Below, piece after piece: positions 34,807 to 52,679 of a stretch of DNA of 64,000 nucleotides (position 1 is the first letter of the stretch; the number at the start of each line of letters is the position of its first letter). Where the stretch lies: assembly GCA_963978895.1 (NCBI GenBank), contig OZ022242.1, positions 26,238,924 through 26,302,923 of the forward strand, given 5' to 3'. The notes beneath the pieces are model-generated. The model worked only from the letters and a program-made list of their open reading frames with translations, was not told the origin of the DNA and did no database searches. The stretch comes from Erpobdella octoculata (lineage: Eukaryota > Annelida > Clitellata > Hirudinida > Erpobdellidae). Position numbers and translations under genes: made by a program.

Positions 34807-37451
34807 ATGGACAACAACCTTACCATTTTACAGTGGAACTGTCAAGGTATTCGAGCGAGAGTCAACGAACTAAATATTTTTATTGGAAAAATGGAGAAGG
34901 TTCCCGACATCATTGCCCTGCAGGAAACATGGCTAAAAGAGGGCAATAACTTTAGTATTTCAGGTTATAAAATTGTCAGATTGGATAGAGGTCGCCATCA
35001 AGGAGGAGGGGTCGCAACACTCCGCCGAGAAGGCATCTCATACACCTCGCAAACCATAGAACAAAATAAATATGAGTCACTACTTGTTACCATTTCTTCT
35101 GAAAAGGGATCAAACATCACCATTATTAATGCATATGTTCCACCAAATGCCAATCATCAAATTCTGCTATCTACACTGGAAAAGTCATTCATTTGTATTA
35201 GGTGACTTCAATGCATACTCTGTTGTTTTCGGTGCTGAAACTTCAGATAATAGAGGAACATTAATTGAGAAATTGTTAGATCAGTATGGCCTTGTTGCCC
35301 TTTTTTCCGGATCAGGTACCCACCTGACTCCCAGCGGAAGGACAACTCCTATAGATTTAGCAATGTGCTCTCCTTCTTTATCTCAAAAAGCTTTGTGTAG
35401 GGTGTTAGATGAAAATCTGGGCAGTGACCACTACCCGGTGTTGATCACACTAAATAAAAAATCAATTACGAGGTAAACAACAGAAAAATATGGAACCAAC
35501 GGCTTTCAACAGGAATGTTAAATGAACTTCAAACTTTCACAAATGTTGACGAAGCAACAAACATGTTAACGCAAGGTCTGAACAAAGCAGCCATAGCATC
35601 AATACCAGCCAAAAATGGAAGACGATCAGGACTTAGGCCAGTACCATGGTGGAATGATGAATGTGAAAGCGCAATCAAAGCAAGAAACAAAGTCTTATAC
35701 TCACTTCGGAAAGAGTATACTACGACTGGCTTTGAACGGTATCGAGAACTGAAACAAATCGCACAGAAGATAGTGAGGACAGCAAAAGAGAACCATTGGC
35801 AAACATTCTGTAGCTCTTTTAACTCACACTCTAGTAAGACTACCATGTGAAAAGCGGTGAAAAATATGGTCCACACACATGCAGGTTTTAACGTTCCAGC
35901 GCTGAAACAGAGTGAAAATGAAACCGCTTATTCTGACAAAGACAAAGCGAATGCGTTAGCAACTGCCATCGAAAAAAACTCATCAGACACAAATCTTGAC
36001 CTAAGAATTATTCAAAGGAAAGAAGCTCTGAAAAGAGAAATAACCTTTACCACCAGATCTGGCATTTCTTGCGAAAACGACCCACATGATTTAAACACAG
36101 AAATTTCCTTAAAAAAATTTTCGGAAGCTCTGATGCAGAGTGCAAACGGCAAATCTCCAGGTCCAGACAATCTCTGCTATGAGATGCTAAGACAAATTGA
36201 CGAGATAGGTCTCAATAAGCTCTTGGATCTTATAAACTTATCATGGTCCAAAGGAGAGGTAGCAAAACTATGGAAGCAATCCATAATTGTTCCGCTACTA
36301 AAACCGAGAAAAAATTCTGCAGACACCAACTCATATCGACCCATTTCCCTAACATCTTCATTGTGCAAGGTTACTGAAAGAATTATTGCAAATCGGTTAA
36401 GGTTCTACCTGGAGAAAAATAATCTTTTAAACCGTGAACAATCAGGCTTTAGAAAAGGAAGAGGATGCACAGATCACATCCTTAGACTACAAAACGATAT
36501 TAAACGCTCGATGTGGAATAAGGGTGGGACACTGGCGGTGGGGATTCAAACTGTCAACCGAGAAATCGGTAGCAGTCTGTTTTACAAAATGCAATGAATT
36601 CCGAAAAAATTCCCTACCTATTTGTATGGATGACAAAAAAATTAGTTGGAAGAGCGAAGCTACATTTCTCGGAATAATATTTGACTCAAAATTAACCTGG
36701 AAAAAACACATTGATAAGATCGTTGATCGTTGCAAAAAAAGATTAAATATGATGCGATGCCTAACAGGACAAAGCTGGGGATGCGGCAAAGAAACACTGA
36801 TGCTTTTCTACCGATGCGTCATACGGTCAGTGATGGAGTTTGGCTGCGAAGCATTTGACAGTGCATCAGAATCTCAAAAACAAACACTCGAGAAAATCCA
36901 ATATAGTGCCTTATAATATAGAGATTGAGATTATGCCAGAGATGTTTGACATAAAAAGAACAATACGCAGAGAGCTTTTGAACGAATGGCAGACCAGATG
37001 GGACTCTGCTCAAGAAAGTCGACACTACTGGTCTCTCGAAAAAAAAGTCTCAAATAAAATTAAATTCAAGACAACAAACAGAAAAAAGGAAGTCATCATT
37101 TCCCGACTCCGACTTGAAAAGTGTCGGCTGAAACAAAATTTTGAGACAGGTTTGTGCGAAACCTGCGGAACAGAGGAAAAAATCGAGCACTGGTTGCTGC
37201 AAAGAAACGACACAACTAGGAATGGAACTTGGGAACTATTGTAAAAGGATCCAAAAACCAACTACACTCCAAACCATACTGAACTCGGAAATATGCCACG
37301 ACATCATCTATAAATGGATACAAAATAATCCTAAAGAACTGTAAATATAGAGAAAAATTATTTAGTGTATATAATTATTTTTTTCATTTTGATTTTGTTT
37401 TAGCGTCTTAAAACACATGGTGTAAAAAACTATAAACTATAATAAAAAAAA
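34807..37451 (+). pseudogene. I/Jockey-group LINE ORF2 with deleted RT core
   Basis: Begins MDNNLTILQWNCQGIRAR. APE endonuclease motifs: LQETWLKE, GGGVATL, NAYVPP, then after a frameshift near 35200 LGDFNAYSVVFG, TPIDLAMCS and GSDHYPVLIT. RT motifs: KSPGPDNLCYEML, NSYRPISLTSSLCK and SGFRKGRGCTDHI. At about 36520 the RT jumps to GFKLSTEKSVAVCF, so the catalytic DD region is deleted. A second deletion near 36915 removes the following part. The end, CETCGTEEKIEHWLL, is a terminal Cys/His motif of I-group LINEs. The 3'UTR ends in GTCTTAAAACAC, ACTATAAACTAT and an A-run at 37442-37451. Confidence 0.85.
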
Positions 37452-37734
37452 ATTAGTCAGGAAGAGTTAGTCGGTTCGTAAGATCTAGATATAGAGTTTT
37501 AGAGAATAGACTCTAAATTATTAGTTAGATGTAGTTAGACAAGTTGACAAAAGTTATCTAATAGAATCAAAAAAGTTGTCAGAATCTAAAGATGTCTGAA
37601 ACGTGAGATTTAATTAGATTGAGTCAGAGCGAAAGAAGTACTAAGCCGGAATTATAATTCGAGAAATATTGTGCTATAAATAACTTCAAGCTTTAACGTT
37701 GCGAATCGCTAGCGAGCTAATTTGGCAACATTTA

Positions 37735-39745
37735 CATTGGTGACCTCAACGTAATTGCAAATTTTTTGTTTGTAAATATTTTTCTGAGTTATTTGATCAC
37801 AAGTGACCGAATTTTTGTTGTTGTGAAAGATGTCTGATACAGAAAAATTCATTGCTATGAGACAAGCTCTGGGTTATTCCGGAGAGGAATTGAAGAATTT
37901 TGTCAAAGAATTAAAGGATGAAGATCGAGATAGGAGAATGGAAGAACGGAATAAGGCTCAGAAAGAACGAGAAAAGCGGGAACGTGAACATGAAGAAAAA
38001 AAGCTCAGCAAGAAAGGAAAAAAAATAGCTGAACGGGAAGAGCGGGAACGGGAACTACAGCACGAATTGAGAAAGCTGGAATTAGAAGCCCAAAAAAAAA
38101 AGCCAAAACCGACGGTAGAGGTAACTAAGATTCCTTACCCGAAGTGACGACATCGACGCTATTTTGCTGAGATTTGAGTCATTAGCAAGAGCCAATGGTC
38201 ATCCTCAGAAGGATTGGGAAATGCTTTTGGGGTCACTGCTCAGTGCGAAAACATTGGAAGTGTTCGGTCAGCTTAACGATAGTCAGATGCAGGATTACGG
38301 GTCGGTAAAAGAAGAACTCCTTCGTCGTCTTGGGAAATCGGTAGACGACTACCACATAAAGTTTCGGGAGTCAAAGCCTGAACCAGAAGAGACTTGGGAA
38401 CAGTATCTAGTGCGACTGGATAGTTACCTCAAGCGCTGGGTGGATCTCGCGGGTACAAGAAACTTATTGTTTTTGTTTTTGAAGGAGCAGTTCTTTGGAA
38501 AGTGCTCCTTGGGAATAGCTGAGTAATGTTAGAGAAAAACAGCGGTGATGTCAATGAGTTGATTCGCTGAGTCAACAAGTACAATCAAACCCATCCAGAA
38601 AAAAGATTAGCAAAAATTGAAAACATGAGTAGGAATAGTGAAAATCGGGATCAACCGGTCAGTGACTCTGGAATGGCTGGACCCCGATGCTACAATTGCC
38701 ATCAAATTGGACACTTGGCAAAAGATTGCCGACAGGGTACCCAGGCAAGTCCAATTATGTGTCAAGCTTGTAAAGATGCTACTAGGACAGCACCATGCAG
38801 CAACTCTGGGGTAGTGAATGCATGCGCTGCCGTTGTCCTCGAAGGTGAAATTGACATTATAAATTTGAAGGGTGGGTGCTCTGTGCCGATCATAGCGGAT
38901 GGTTGTCTTCATGCAGGAGGAAAACTCAAGTTTACAAGAGGATTTGTGAACAGAAAACCTGTAAAGGTTTTACGGGACACGGGCTGTACAGCGATTATGG
39001 TAAAGGAATCGAAAGGATTATGGTGCGCCCACGTCTGATGACCGGAAGAACCATACCACGTGTTTTGATCGACGGCACAGTACGTGTAGTTCTTACAGCA
39101 ATAGTTAAAATTAAAACAAACTGGTTCCGAGGAACTACCGAAGTGGTTTGTATAAAGAATCTGCTTTGTGATCTGGTGCTGGAAAATGTCAATGGGATAG
39201 GAAGTACAAATGCGATGGCTGTAGGGAAAAACATTACATTTGCCGGCAGCCACAGAAACCAACCTCCGACCACGACAACCCACAGAAAATAGATCGGTCG
39301 AGTTATACAAAAACGCCTGCTGAATCGGTTTCATATCAAAGAAAATAAAAAGAACACGTGTGCCACTTTAAAATTGAGAAATGAAGTTAAGACCAAAGAA
39401 GAAATGATACACGATGTGATGGTGACAATTGTTTCCTCAGATATTTTGAAAGATAATTTGATACAGAATGTGGCGGTAACGGATGGTTTGTCAGAAACTG
39501 TGGAGGAAGGCTTGGTGGATGATGTGGTGGTGACTGATGGTTCTTCAGGGCTTGTGAAGGATGGTTTGGTGCAAAATGTGACGCAACTGGCGTTTCATCG
39601 GAAATCATAAAGGAGGGATCATTGCAGAATGCGGTGGTGATTGGTAAAAGTTCTTTAGTTTTTTCGGAAGACATTCAGATCCCAAATGTGTTTACTCATC
39701 TGGATGATCAAAATATAACTGTTAGACGGAAAGACAAACGAAGAT
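37735..39745 (+). pseudogene. Ty3/gypsy-type gag-protease remnant
   Basis: Starts MSDTEKFIAMRQALGYSG (37830) with a charged coiled-coil, followed by a SCAN-like capsid segment (38155-38460: VKEELLRRLGKSVDDYHIKF, EETWEQYLVRLDSYLKRWV), zinc knuckle CYNCHQIGHLAKDC (38691-38732) and an aspartic protease motif VLRDTGCTAIMV. A tail of about 20-residue repeats (VVTDGSSGLVKDGLVQNV) runs to a stop at 39745. Breaks: frameshift near 38142, stops near 38526-38565, frameshifts near 39010 and 39585. RT, RNase H and integrase are absent and no LTR pair is seen, though TTGGTGACC at 37738 could be a primer-binding site. Confidence 0.72.
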
Positions 39746-39977
39746 GAAAACTTTTAATTTAATATTGTGTATAATATTAGTATGGGTTTTCTATGATGTT
39801 GGACTTTTGTCAGATTTTGCTGCGCTCAGATGGATACACAATAAATAACTTAGGTATAATTATTTTCTGATTAACTAGAATGTTTTGCTAAGATTTATTA
39901 ATCTGGTTTTAACTTATTTTGTCTCAATTTTAAATTAATTATTGTTCAGATTTGGAACAGTCTTGATTATGTTTGGT

Positions 39978-41205
<1,228 letters not shown>

Positions 41206-41251
41206 TTTATTTTGCGGACAGAAAACCGCAATAATAAATTGTTTTACTTAC

Positions 41252-41426
41252 GTTGAATGTTGAAACAAGAGTAGAAAATTTTTTTATAATGTCATTTATT
41301 TCAGTAACTTTGTCTGGCCAAATTATGATCACTCTATTCATGTAGTCTTCGTAGATTTGTTTCGTATGTGTTTTCCTTTCAATGACTAGTTTGGCTTTCT
41401 TCAGGTTTTTCAGTTCCTCACATAAC
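41252..41426 (-). CDS. Exon of a DUF4200/CCDC42-like coiled-coil protein (host gene candidate)
   Basis: 175-nt minus-strand exon with acceptor TGATTTTAG|G and donor AAC|GTAAGT. It translates as one nucleotide completing an Arg codon, then 58 codons: LCEELKNLKKAKLVIERK, QIYEDYMNRVIIIWPDK, and VTEINDIIKKFSTLVSTFN. The pattern Y..Y...V......EI..II..F.TLV resembles the DUF4200 domain of CCDC42/CFAP73-type axonemal proteins, which help build ciliary structures. Phase matches the exon at 41537-41668. Surrounding introns are filled with TA repeats and PLE sequence. Family assignment is from memory of the pattern and is less certain than the exon itself. Confidence 0.58.
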
Positions 41427-41536
41427 CTAAAATCATATTTAATTTAAAAATATTGAACTTTAATATTTATTTTGCTGGTAATATAAAAATAAAAACCGTA
41501 TCAACGGTTACAAATTAGCAAACTAGTTATTCGTAC

Positions 41537-41668
41537 CTAGAGCTGTACATCGAATTTATGCCGTCAGCGGCGGTGCATTTATCTGCTGGAATTGTCAATG
41601 CCCCGATTCTTTTTACCACGTTTTTATTAACTTGCTTTCTTGTCTGTCTGTCTTTCTGTTTTTCCACG
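41537..41668 (-). CDS. Preceding exon of the DUF4200/CCDC42-like gene (5' limit unresolved)
   Basis: Minus-strand segment ending at donor CTAG|GTACGA. It reads VEKQKDRQTRKQVNKNVV, KRIGALTIPADKCTAADG and INSMYSS, leaving two bases that combine with the first base of the next exon to encode Arg. That phase match supports a real splice junction. Upstream the frame meets a stop within the TA-rich sequence near 41675, so the acceptor or start is not resolved. Confidence 0.45.
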
Positions 41669-41936
41669 ATTTATATTTTATATATATCTTATATATATAT
41701 ATATATATATTATAAATATATTATATTTTATTATAAATCAGTTGCGTAGCTAGGGCGGGGCGGCGGGGGCACCCGAGTGCTAAAAAAAACCTTACACAAA
41801 CTCCATGAAAATAAATAACGGCTAAAAATTTAAACTAGACTTCGTTTTTATATTCAAGAAACAAGTAAAGACAACAAATAATTTTTTTACAATTGCTTTT
41901 ATTTGCCTCTTTATCTGAGTCAACTAACTAAAATTT

Positions 41937-43156
<1,220 letters not shown>

Positions 43157-43157
43157 T

Positions 43158-43404
43158 GTGTGTTTTAACTCTTTGCGAGCTTTCGTCGCCGAAGGTCTTC
43201 AGAAGAAGAACCTGATACCAGTGAAGTTCTCGTCTTTCCGAGAGGTCACTTGTCTTTCCAAGTGTCAACGGTCTTTCCCAGTTGCCAACGGTCTTTCCCA
43301 GTTGTCACCGGTCTTTCCCGGTTGCCAAATGGCTTAATGCCTCATAAATGTGTTTTAACTCTTTGCGAGCTTTCGTCGCCGAAGGTCTTCAGAAGAAGAA
43401 CCTC
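43158..43404. repeat. Direct repeats and short minisatellite beyond the LINE 3' end
   Basis: A segment of about 55 bp starting TGTGTTTTAACTCTTTGCGA occurs at 43158 and again at 43349. Between the copies, GTCTTTCCCAGTTGCCAACG-like units of about 22 bp repeat four times (43232-43325). Possibly the 3'UTR of the minus-strand LINE. Confidence 0.7.
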
Positions 43405-43606
43405 TCATTTTTAGCGTTTCGGCCCTTAAACTTCTTGACGCTTTTAAGAGAGAGGTGGGCCCACGTCCGTTGATCAGGCGGACGCCCTTCGGCGAGAAAA
43501 ATTTCCAAATTCCTAACTTGAAACACGAAAATTCAAAGTTCAGCAGAAAACTGTTCGAAACAAAACTTGAAATCGCCGGAACGATTATCGCCCAATGTAA
43601 ACAAGG

Positions 43607-45871
43607 CTAAACCATTTCGTGTGCATCTTGTAGCGCTTTCTTTTTTCTATTAGCGAAAATCCAAAAAGATGCAGCTTCAGCTGTCTGGGAGATCTCCTTG
43701 ATGGCTCGAGTTTTTTCTCGGTTTGAAAAACCAAGAGCTTTCAGCAGTTTTAACATTGAGCTGCTAACCAACCCTCGAACGCCAACCTCGACTGCAAAAA
43801 TTTCAGACCTGAACCCTTTGGCATTCAAATCACACGCTAAATCCCTATATCTCTCTTCTTTGAAAATATTGCTAGATTCCATGTTACTTTCCCATGGCAC
43901 AGAGAGTTCAATCAGGAACATTGTCTTGGCCAAGTCAGAATATACAATTATATCCGGCTTTAAGCCGCTAGATCTCACGGCTTCTGGAAATTTTCTTTCG
44001 CCATCCAAATCAGCAGAAACCGACCAATCGTCGGCAGCACCCATCACACATTCAAAGTCTATTGTAGATCTGAACCTGTGGAACTTCAGATTGCCTTCTC
44101 TCAAAAAGTAGATTTTCCTTTTCTGCTGTATTCCTCTTGTCTTTGCTTTCTTACACGCTTCTTTGACGAAGTCAAGCAATTTTCGGAGTACTTGGTTATG
44201 ACGCCAAGTGTACCTCCCGTGTGAAAGTGAAAACGAACAACAGGAAAGAACGTGAATGAGAGTCTCCGATTGCCCGCATAACATGCACGAATCATCGTCT
44301 TTCAACTTCCATCTTCGAAGATTGCTGGATGACGGCAGTTGATCATAAACAGATCTAATCAAAAAAGACAAACGTAGTGGTGTGTATTGCCAAATGTCTT
44401 TCCAAGAAAGTGAACGCTGAACAGCATTTTCCCATGTCGTCCAGTCTCCTTGTTGAGATAACTGAACAAACTTAATCATTCTCTGGGACTCGATAGCTTT
44501 CTTTCTTTCCTGAATGACCAGACTTGTTCGTTCACTGGTGCTGGCTTTTGACCACCAAATTCGATGGGTTGACCCGAGACCCCGTTTGTCCTGTTGAACT
44601 GCCCCAACTCTTTCTGTCCAACGTAAAGAGGCTTCAGCTTCTGCGATCTCCTTTCTGGCTACCCATTTCTTTCCGGACTTTACAAGAGGTCCCATCTCCA
44701 CAATTCTTTGATCCGAAGAGTTATCCAGCATTAGTTGCGTACGGATCTTGTTTATCTTAAACTCCTCAACCAAAGACTTCAGTGGCAACTTCAGTTTGGC
44801 AGTCTTGCTGTACAAAGCTACCGAAGTAAATCCCGGAGGCAGACCCAACCATTTCCTTGTAAATTTATTCATCCTCCTTTCTAGCTTTTCCACCAATGGT
44901 AAGCTCATCTCATACATTGATAGAGGCCACAGCAATCTCGGCAACAGAACAAACTGAAGCAACCACAATTTGAACCTGCTCTGGAGTGGGGCCGCATCAA
45001 TTTTCTTCATATCTTCAAATGCCGATCGGAGAACTTCGGAACACCGTCCAGTGTCGTTAAGCGAATCGTCGTACCACCTTCCCAGGCTCTTAACCGGTTC
45101 TTCTCTCAATGTTGGGATCCTGTTGCCAGCAACTGAAAACGTCACGTTGTCGTCGATCTTGCCTCGTCGCAGAGATAAGCTTCTTGACTTGGTTGCCTTG
45201 AAACTCATGCCGCACCATGATAGCAGCCCGCTGAATGCATCAAGAGCTCGTCGCATTGAGATACATTTGTTTAGAACCAAAGTTGTATCATCCATGAAGG
45301 CCTTCACCGATGGCATCAAGATACCTTTTCCAACGTAAGCTTCCTCCACGCGAGAACCCACTGCATTCAGAAGCAGCTGCATCGCTAATACGAAGAGAAT
45401 GGGTGAAATTGAGCAGCCCATTGCTATGCTAACCTCTAACTGGAACCATTCTGTTGAACAGGAGGACGTAGACAACCTCAATTTGAAACGTCCGAAATAC
45501 TGTTGCAACATTTCTATCACAAAATTTGGAACATGATGCGATCTGAGAGTTCTCCACAACATTTGGTGACGAACGGCTCCATAAGCATTGGCAAAGTCTA
45601 ATCAGACAATGTGCTAGCTGAGACGATTTTCTTTAGCTCTTTTCAATGCTTCCCAGATCACTGACGAATGTTCGATGCATCCTGGTACTCCTGGCACTCC
45701 TCCCTTCTGAACAGACCTGTCGATGTAATTGTTTTGAATTACATAGCTTGTCAGTCTCCGAGCAAGGACAGCAAAAAATATCTTTCCCTCGACGTTTAAC
45801 AATGAAATTGGGCGGAACTGATGTATTTCCTTCGAGTCTTTTTCTTTGGGAATAAAGATACCTTCTGCTCT

Positions 45872-45877
<6 letters not shown>
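43607..45877 (-). pseudogene. LINE with restriction-like endonuclease (R2/R4/NeSL-type), 5'-truncated
   Basis: Minus strand from the TA tract at 45877: [37 protein letters not shown], then two in-frame stops near 45615 and 45600, then LDFANAYGAVRHQMLWRTLR. The remaining frame is a clean 651 codons: AMGCSISPILFVLAMQLLL, catalytic AFMDDTTLV near 45290, the thumb region, a zinc motif CMLCGQSETLIHVLSC, and a C-terminal PD-(D/E)XK-type nuclease with KPDIIVYSDLAKTMFLIELS and VPWE. This layout, RT followed by CCHC and restriction-like endonuclease, is that of the R2-like group. The N-terminal DNA-binding part is missing. Confidence 0.87.
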
Positions 45878-48083
<2,206 letters not shown>

Positions 48084-48119
48084 TATAATATGTATATATA
48101 ATAATAATATATATATAAT

Positions 48120-48930
<811 letters not shown>

Positions 48931-49248
48931 TATATACTATAATAACATGAAAACACATAATCTCGTTCTCAAAAATAGTCCTGTCTACTCTAATAATAGT
49001 TTGAAGCAAAGTAATGTTGTTTATAAATTTACTTGCCCGTATCATGAAGATATACCTCATTGTTATATAGGTCATACTAGAACGATACTTGCTAGAAGGA
49101 TGACGATGCATGTTCAAGGTGGTAGTATTGCAGATCACATGAGGGTACAACCAGTGGCTTCTATCCCCCCCAAGTGGCCGGGCTCAATTCCCCCCCTAAG
49201 TAGCTAAGCTTTCCCCCCCTCCTCCAAGTTGCGACCGCCAATATTTTT

Positions 49249-49450
<202 letters not shown>

Positions 49451-49935
49451 TAGTTTGAGTTTTAACACACTTTTTTGTTCTTTCTATAGACATTTTTCTC
49501 AACAATTCGTCTAATTTCGGTATAATACCCAAACACAGAAAAACAACGCACGTTAATATTGAAAAAATTATTTAAAACTATAAATCTTTAGCGGTTTTGA
49601 TGTTGCAGCAAATCTATCAATGATTTTATCTACAGGAATGTTTTCCAAAATGTCTTTTTCTGAGGCAAGTATTAATAATGAAGAGAACCAATCATCCAAC
49701 ATTGAGGTCCTTAACAATTTTAATGGTTATATAAACGTCCGGGGAACGAACATTATCCGCCGGACGTTCCCCATGTGAAAATTTGCAAAATATAATAAGA
49801 ACTACTAGACTAAATTTTTAACTATTAACTATAATTATCAGTAAAAAATAGTTTTAATGGAATTTCTGAGATGGAATGGAAAATGTCCTACATTTAATAC
49901 GGCTGTGTATGTATGTATGTATATATGTTTGGAAT

Positions 49936-50582
49936 GTAGGACATTTCCCCCCCCCGGACGTTCCCCCCCTCCGGACATTCCCCCGACAGACCCTAGGACA
50001 TTTCCCCCCCGGACATTCCCCCCCCCCAAGGTAGGACATTTCCCCCCCTTTGGTTATGTAGTAGTTTTTCTAAGAAACACAAACACCTTTTTAAATGTTT
50101 TTATGTTTTTTCGGCGTGCATCCGTTAGCGAAAAAAGAGCAGATTCAAGCGCCTTCGTCGATCGCTTCACTCTCTTGGCTGGTGGTTCTCCTCCAGCCTC
50201 CCTTAGGATTGAGGTTGACGCCATTGCTTCGTCCTAACCCTAACCCTAACCCTACATTTCTATGCAAAGAACGGCTGAGGTTGACGCCATTGCTTCGTCC
50301 TAACCCTAACCCTACATTTCTATGCAAAGAACGGCTGAGGTTGACGCCATTGCTTCGTCCTAACCCTAACCCTAACCCTAACCCTACATTTCTATGCAAA
50401 GAACGGCTGAAAATATCAAATGTCTTTGAAATGTCTTAGAAAGGGGGACTTAATAAAATTGATTACATACAATTACTCATATGAAATGTCCTACCCGGGG
50501 GGGGGGAATTGTCCTACCCCGGGGGGGGGGAATGTCCGGGGGGGGGGGGAAATGTCCGGGGGGGGGGGGGAAATGTCCGGGC
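49936..50582. repeat. C-run and G-run arms in inverted orientation
   Basis: Left arm 49936-50049 repeats GGACATTCCCCCC and GGACGTTCCCC; right arm 50484-50582 repeats GGGGGGAAATGTCC with G-runs of 9-13. The arms are reverse complements in design and flank the telomere-like minisatellite; G-quadruplex potential on the plus strand at the right arm. Confidence 0.85.
50215..50410 (+). repeat. Minisatellite containing telomere-like (TAACCC) blocks
   Basis: Three units of 60-70 bp, TTGACGCCATTGCTTCGTCC then (TAACCC) then TACATTTCTATGCAAAGAAC. The units have three, two and four TAACCC copies. Too short and interrupted to be a telomere. Confidence 0.92.
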
Positions 50583-52424
50583 ACCTATGTTTGTGTAAAT
50601 GCTAAAACTTTTCGTAACTCTGTAAGTTGGCGCAGAAATCGCAAAACCACAAAAATATGTGTTGATGTTTAAAAATCCGTCTCAATTGTTCAAAATTATT
50701 TCTTTTACAATGATAAGGTAAGCTAACCTAGTACATTTGAAAGCGTGACGCTTTCGACAATGCTCCATCCATTTATCAGATCGAACCAGGTTCCCGCAAC
50801 AACGTAACTTAAACTTGAATTTTTCTCGCGGCATACTCTTTTCTTTAACAAAGTAAACAAATTGTGAACAAGAAGGAGTCAAAAAGAGTCAAGTTTATTT
50901 TATATAGCCGTCATCAGTCGTAGAACTTATCAGCATTCATGGGCTTCAGCATAAATTATGTTCCATGTCCATTCGGTTGCGGCTACATCGTGAAGCGTAT
51001 TAGATGAGCAGTGATGAGCTATATGAAAGATAAGATGGACATTAAATGTTAATTAACGAATCTCGAGTCAACGTTGAGAAGCCACACGACGTCTCACGAC
51101 TCTCACGTCGTTTAGATATATTCTTTAGGTTCAATCGAAATTTCGAAAGGGATGGATTTTTAAACTTTTTTCCTTACCCCCTTTTATTTTTTTCTTCCCC
51201 CCCTGTTTTTTACCGGGCAAAGCTGCGCCCGGCTGTATAAGGATAGAAGCCACTGGGTACAACATCATATTCGTCTTGACAGAAAAATATTGGACAGCAA
51301 CACTGAGATTTTGCGTAGAGAGCATTGTCCGATTCACCTTAAATTATCTGAAGCTTTGTATATTTCACAGGAAAAACCTAAAATTAATATGCAAAGAGAT
51401 TTTACAGATGGCACATTGTCTCTGTTCAATATATCTGATGTTGGTGATGTTCAATCAAATAGAATCAAACTTGATATTAATACTTTGATTTGTTCTGATC
51501 CAGCCAATGCAGGGGCTGCACAACCGAGTCTGCAGTCTGCAAATATTCAACTTGCTATAGAACATCAGATTGAAAATGCTGTCTCTGATGAAAACAAATC
51601 CGGACACGTAAATGACAAAGATACAAAAGAATGTTGTTCATTCAGGGTCGTGTCCGCTGATGACGTCAATATTGATAATTGTTTTTCTTCCTTACATGCA
51701 TCTGATGGAAATAACCAGGATGGTGATTTAAAAGGCACCTCAATTACAGATAGCATTATGCTTGATTTAAAGTGCGACGATATGCATCCTTCTACAATAT
51801 GTTTTTCTTCCTCCCAAGCTTCTGAAATATGTAACATTGATGGTGATAAAAAAGGCGCCTCATCTACAGATGACTTGTTGCAGGGATTTAAAAATGTAGA
51901 TACATGTTGCTTGTCGGGTTTTCCTGGTCAAAGTCTCGTTGATCGAACAGATGTTGAGTTTTATGATGGTTGTTTATCCGGTTGCCATAATTCCGTCCGA
52001 ATGCACCGGATAAAGGGTTGTGCAGAGATTTCTCAGGTGGATGACGGATCTTCTGGAGTGTCTGTTGATGGTGCATGTGTTTCAGAGGGGATATCTGGTC
52101 CGTTGAGCTTGTCTCACTTAACTGATAACATTAATATTACAATTAGACGGAGGAGATGATATTGTTTTGATATGATATATAAGCCTCTTTGTCTGTTTCA
52201 CATTTCTTAAAACTTTTGATGAATTTTATAAATTTAAATTATTATCTCTCGATTTAAATTAATATAATTTTTAAATTATTTTTATTTTGATTTTATTATT
52301 ATTATTTTGATTTTATTATTATTTTATTAATTATTTTCTGCTTAATTTAACGTTCATCGTCCCGATTTTAATTATTATTATGTACTGTATGTATTAACTT
52401 TTAGTTACATTAAGACAATCAAAA

Positions 52425-52469
52425 CAACCGTGACGATGGCCGCAATGGCTGAAACTTGCAAGTTGGTTG
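52425..52469 (+). ncRNA. Hammerhead ribozyme with mutated core (PLE-B)
   Basis: Same as the 436 and 48648 copies except that C3 of the core is G (GTGACGA at 52430-52436). C3 pairs with catalytic G8, so this copy should be inactive. Confidence 0.75.
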
Positions 52470-52593
52470 CTAATAAAACGTTTGATTTTAGATTTAGTAA
52501 AAGTGTTTTCTCTCACTTAAAATATTTTAAGCGTTTAATTGACAAAACCGTGTCTTCTAAATGGCGTGTATATTTCAACAGAGCATGTTTAAA

Positions 52594-52596
<3 letters not shown>

Positions 52597-52677
<81 letters not shown>

Positions 52678-52679
52678 TT
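52597..52679. repeat. (TA)n followed by T-run
   Basis: TA to 52660 then a 19-base T-run joining PLE-B to PLE-C. Confidence 0.95.

Noticed and set aside
37452..37735. 5' LTR upstream of the gag remnant
   Set aside because: The TTGGTGACC motif after it could be a primer-binding site, but no matching 3' LTR was found after 39745.
41739..41760. CAGTTGCGTAGCTAGGG as a hAT terminal repeat
   Set aside because: The sequence looks like a transposon end, but no inverted partner or target duplication was found in the window.
50232..50385. Telomere
   Set aside because: Only two to four TAACCC units at a time, interrupted by unique sequence and internal to a transposon.
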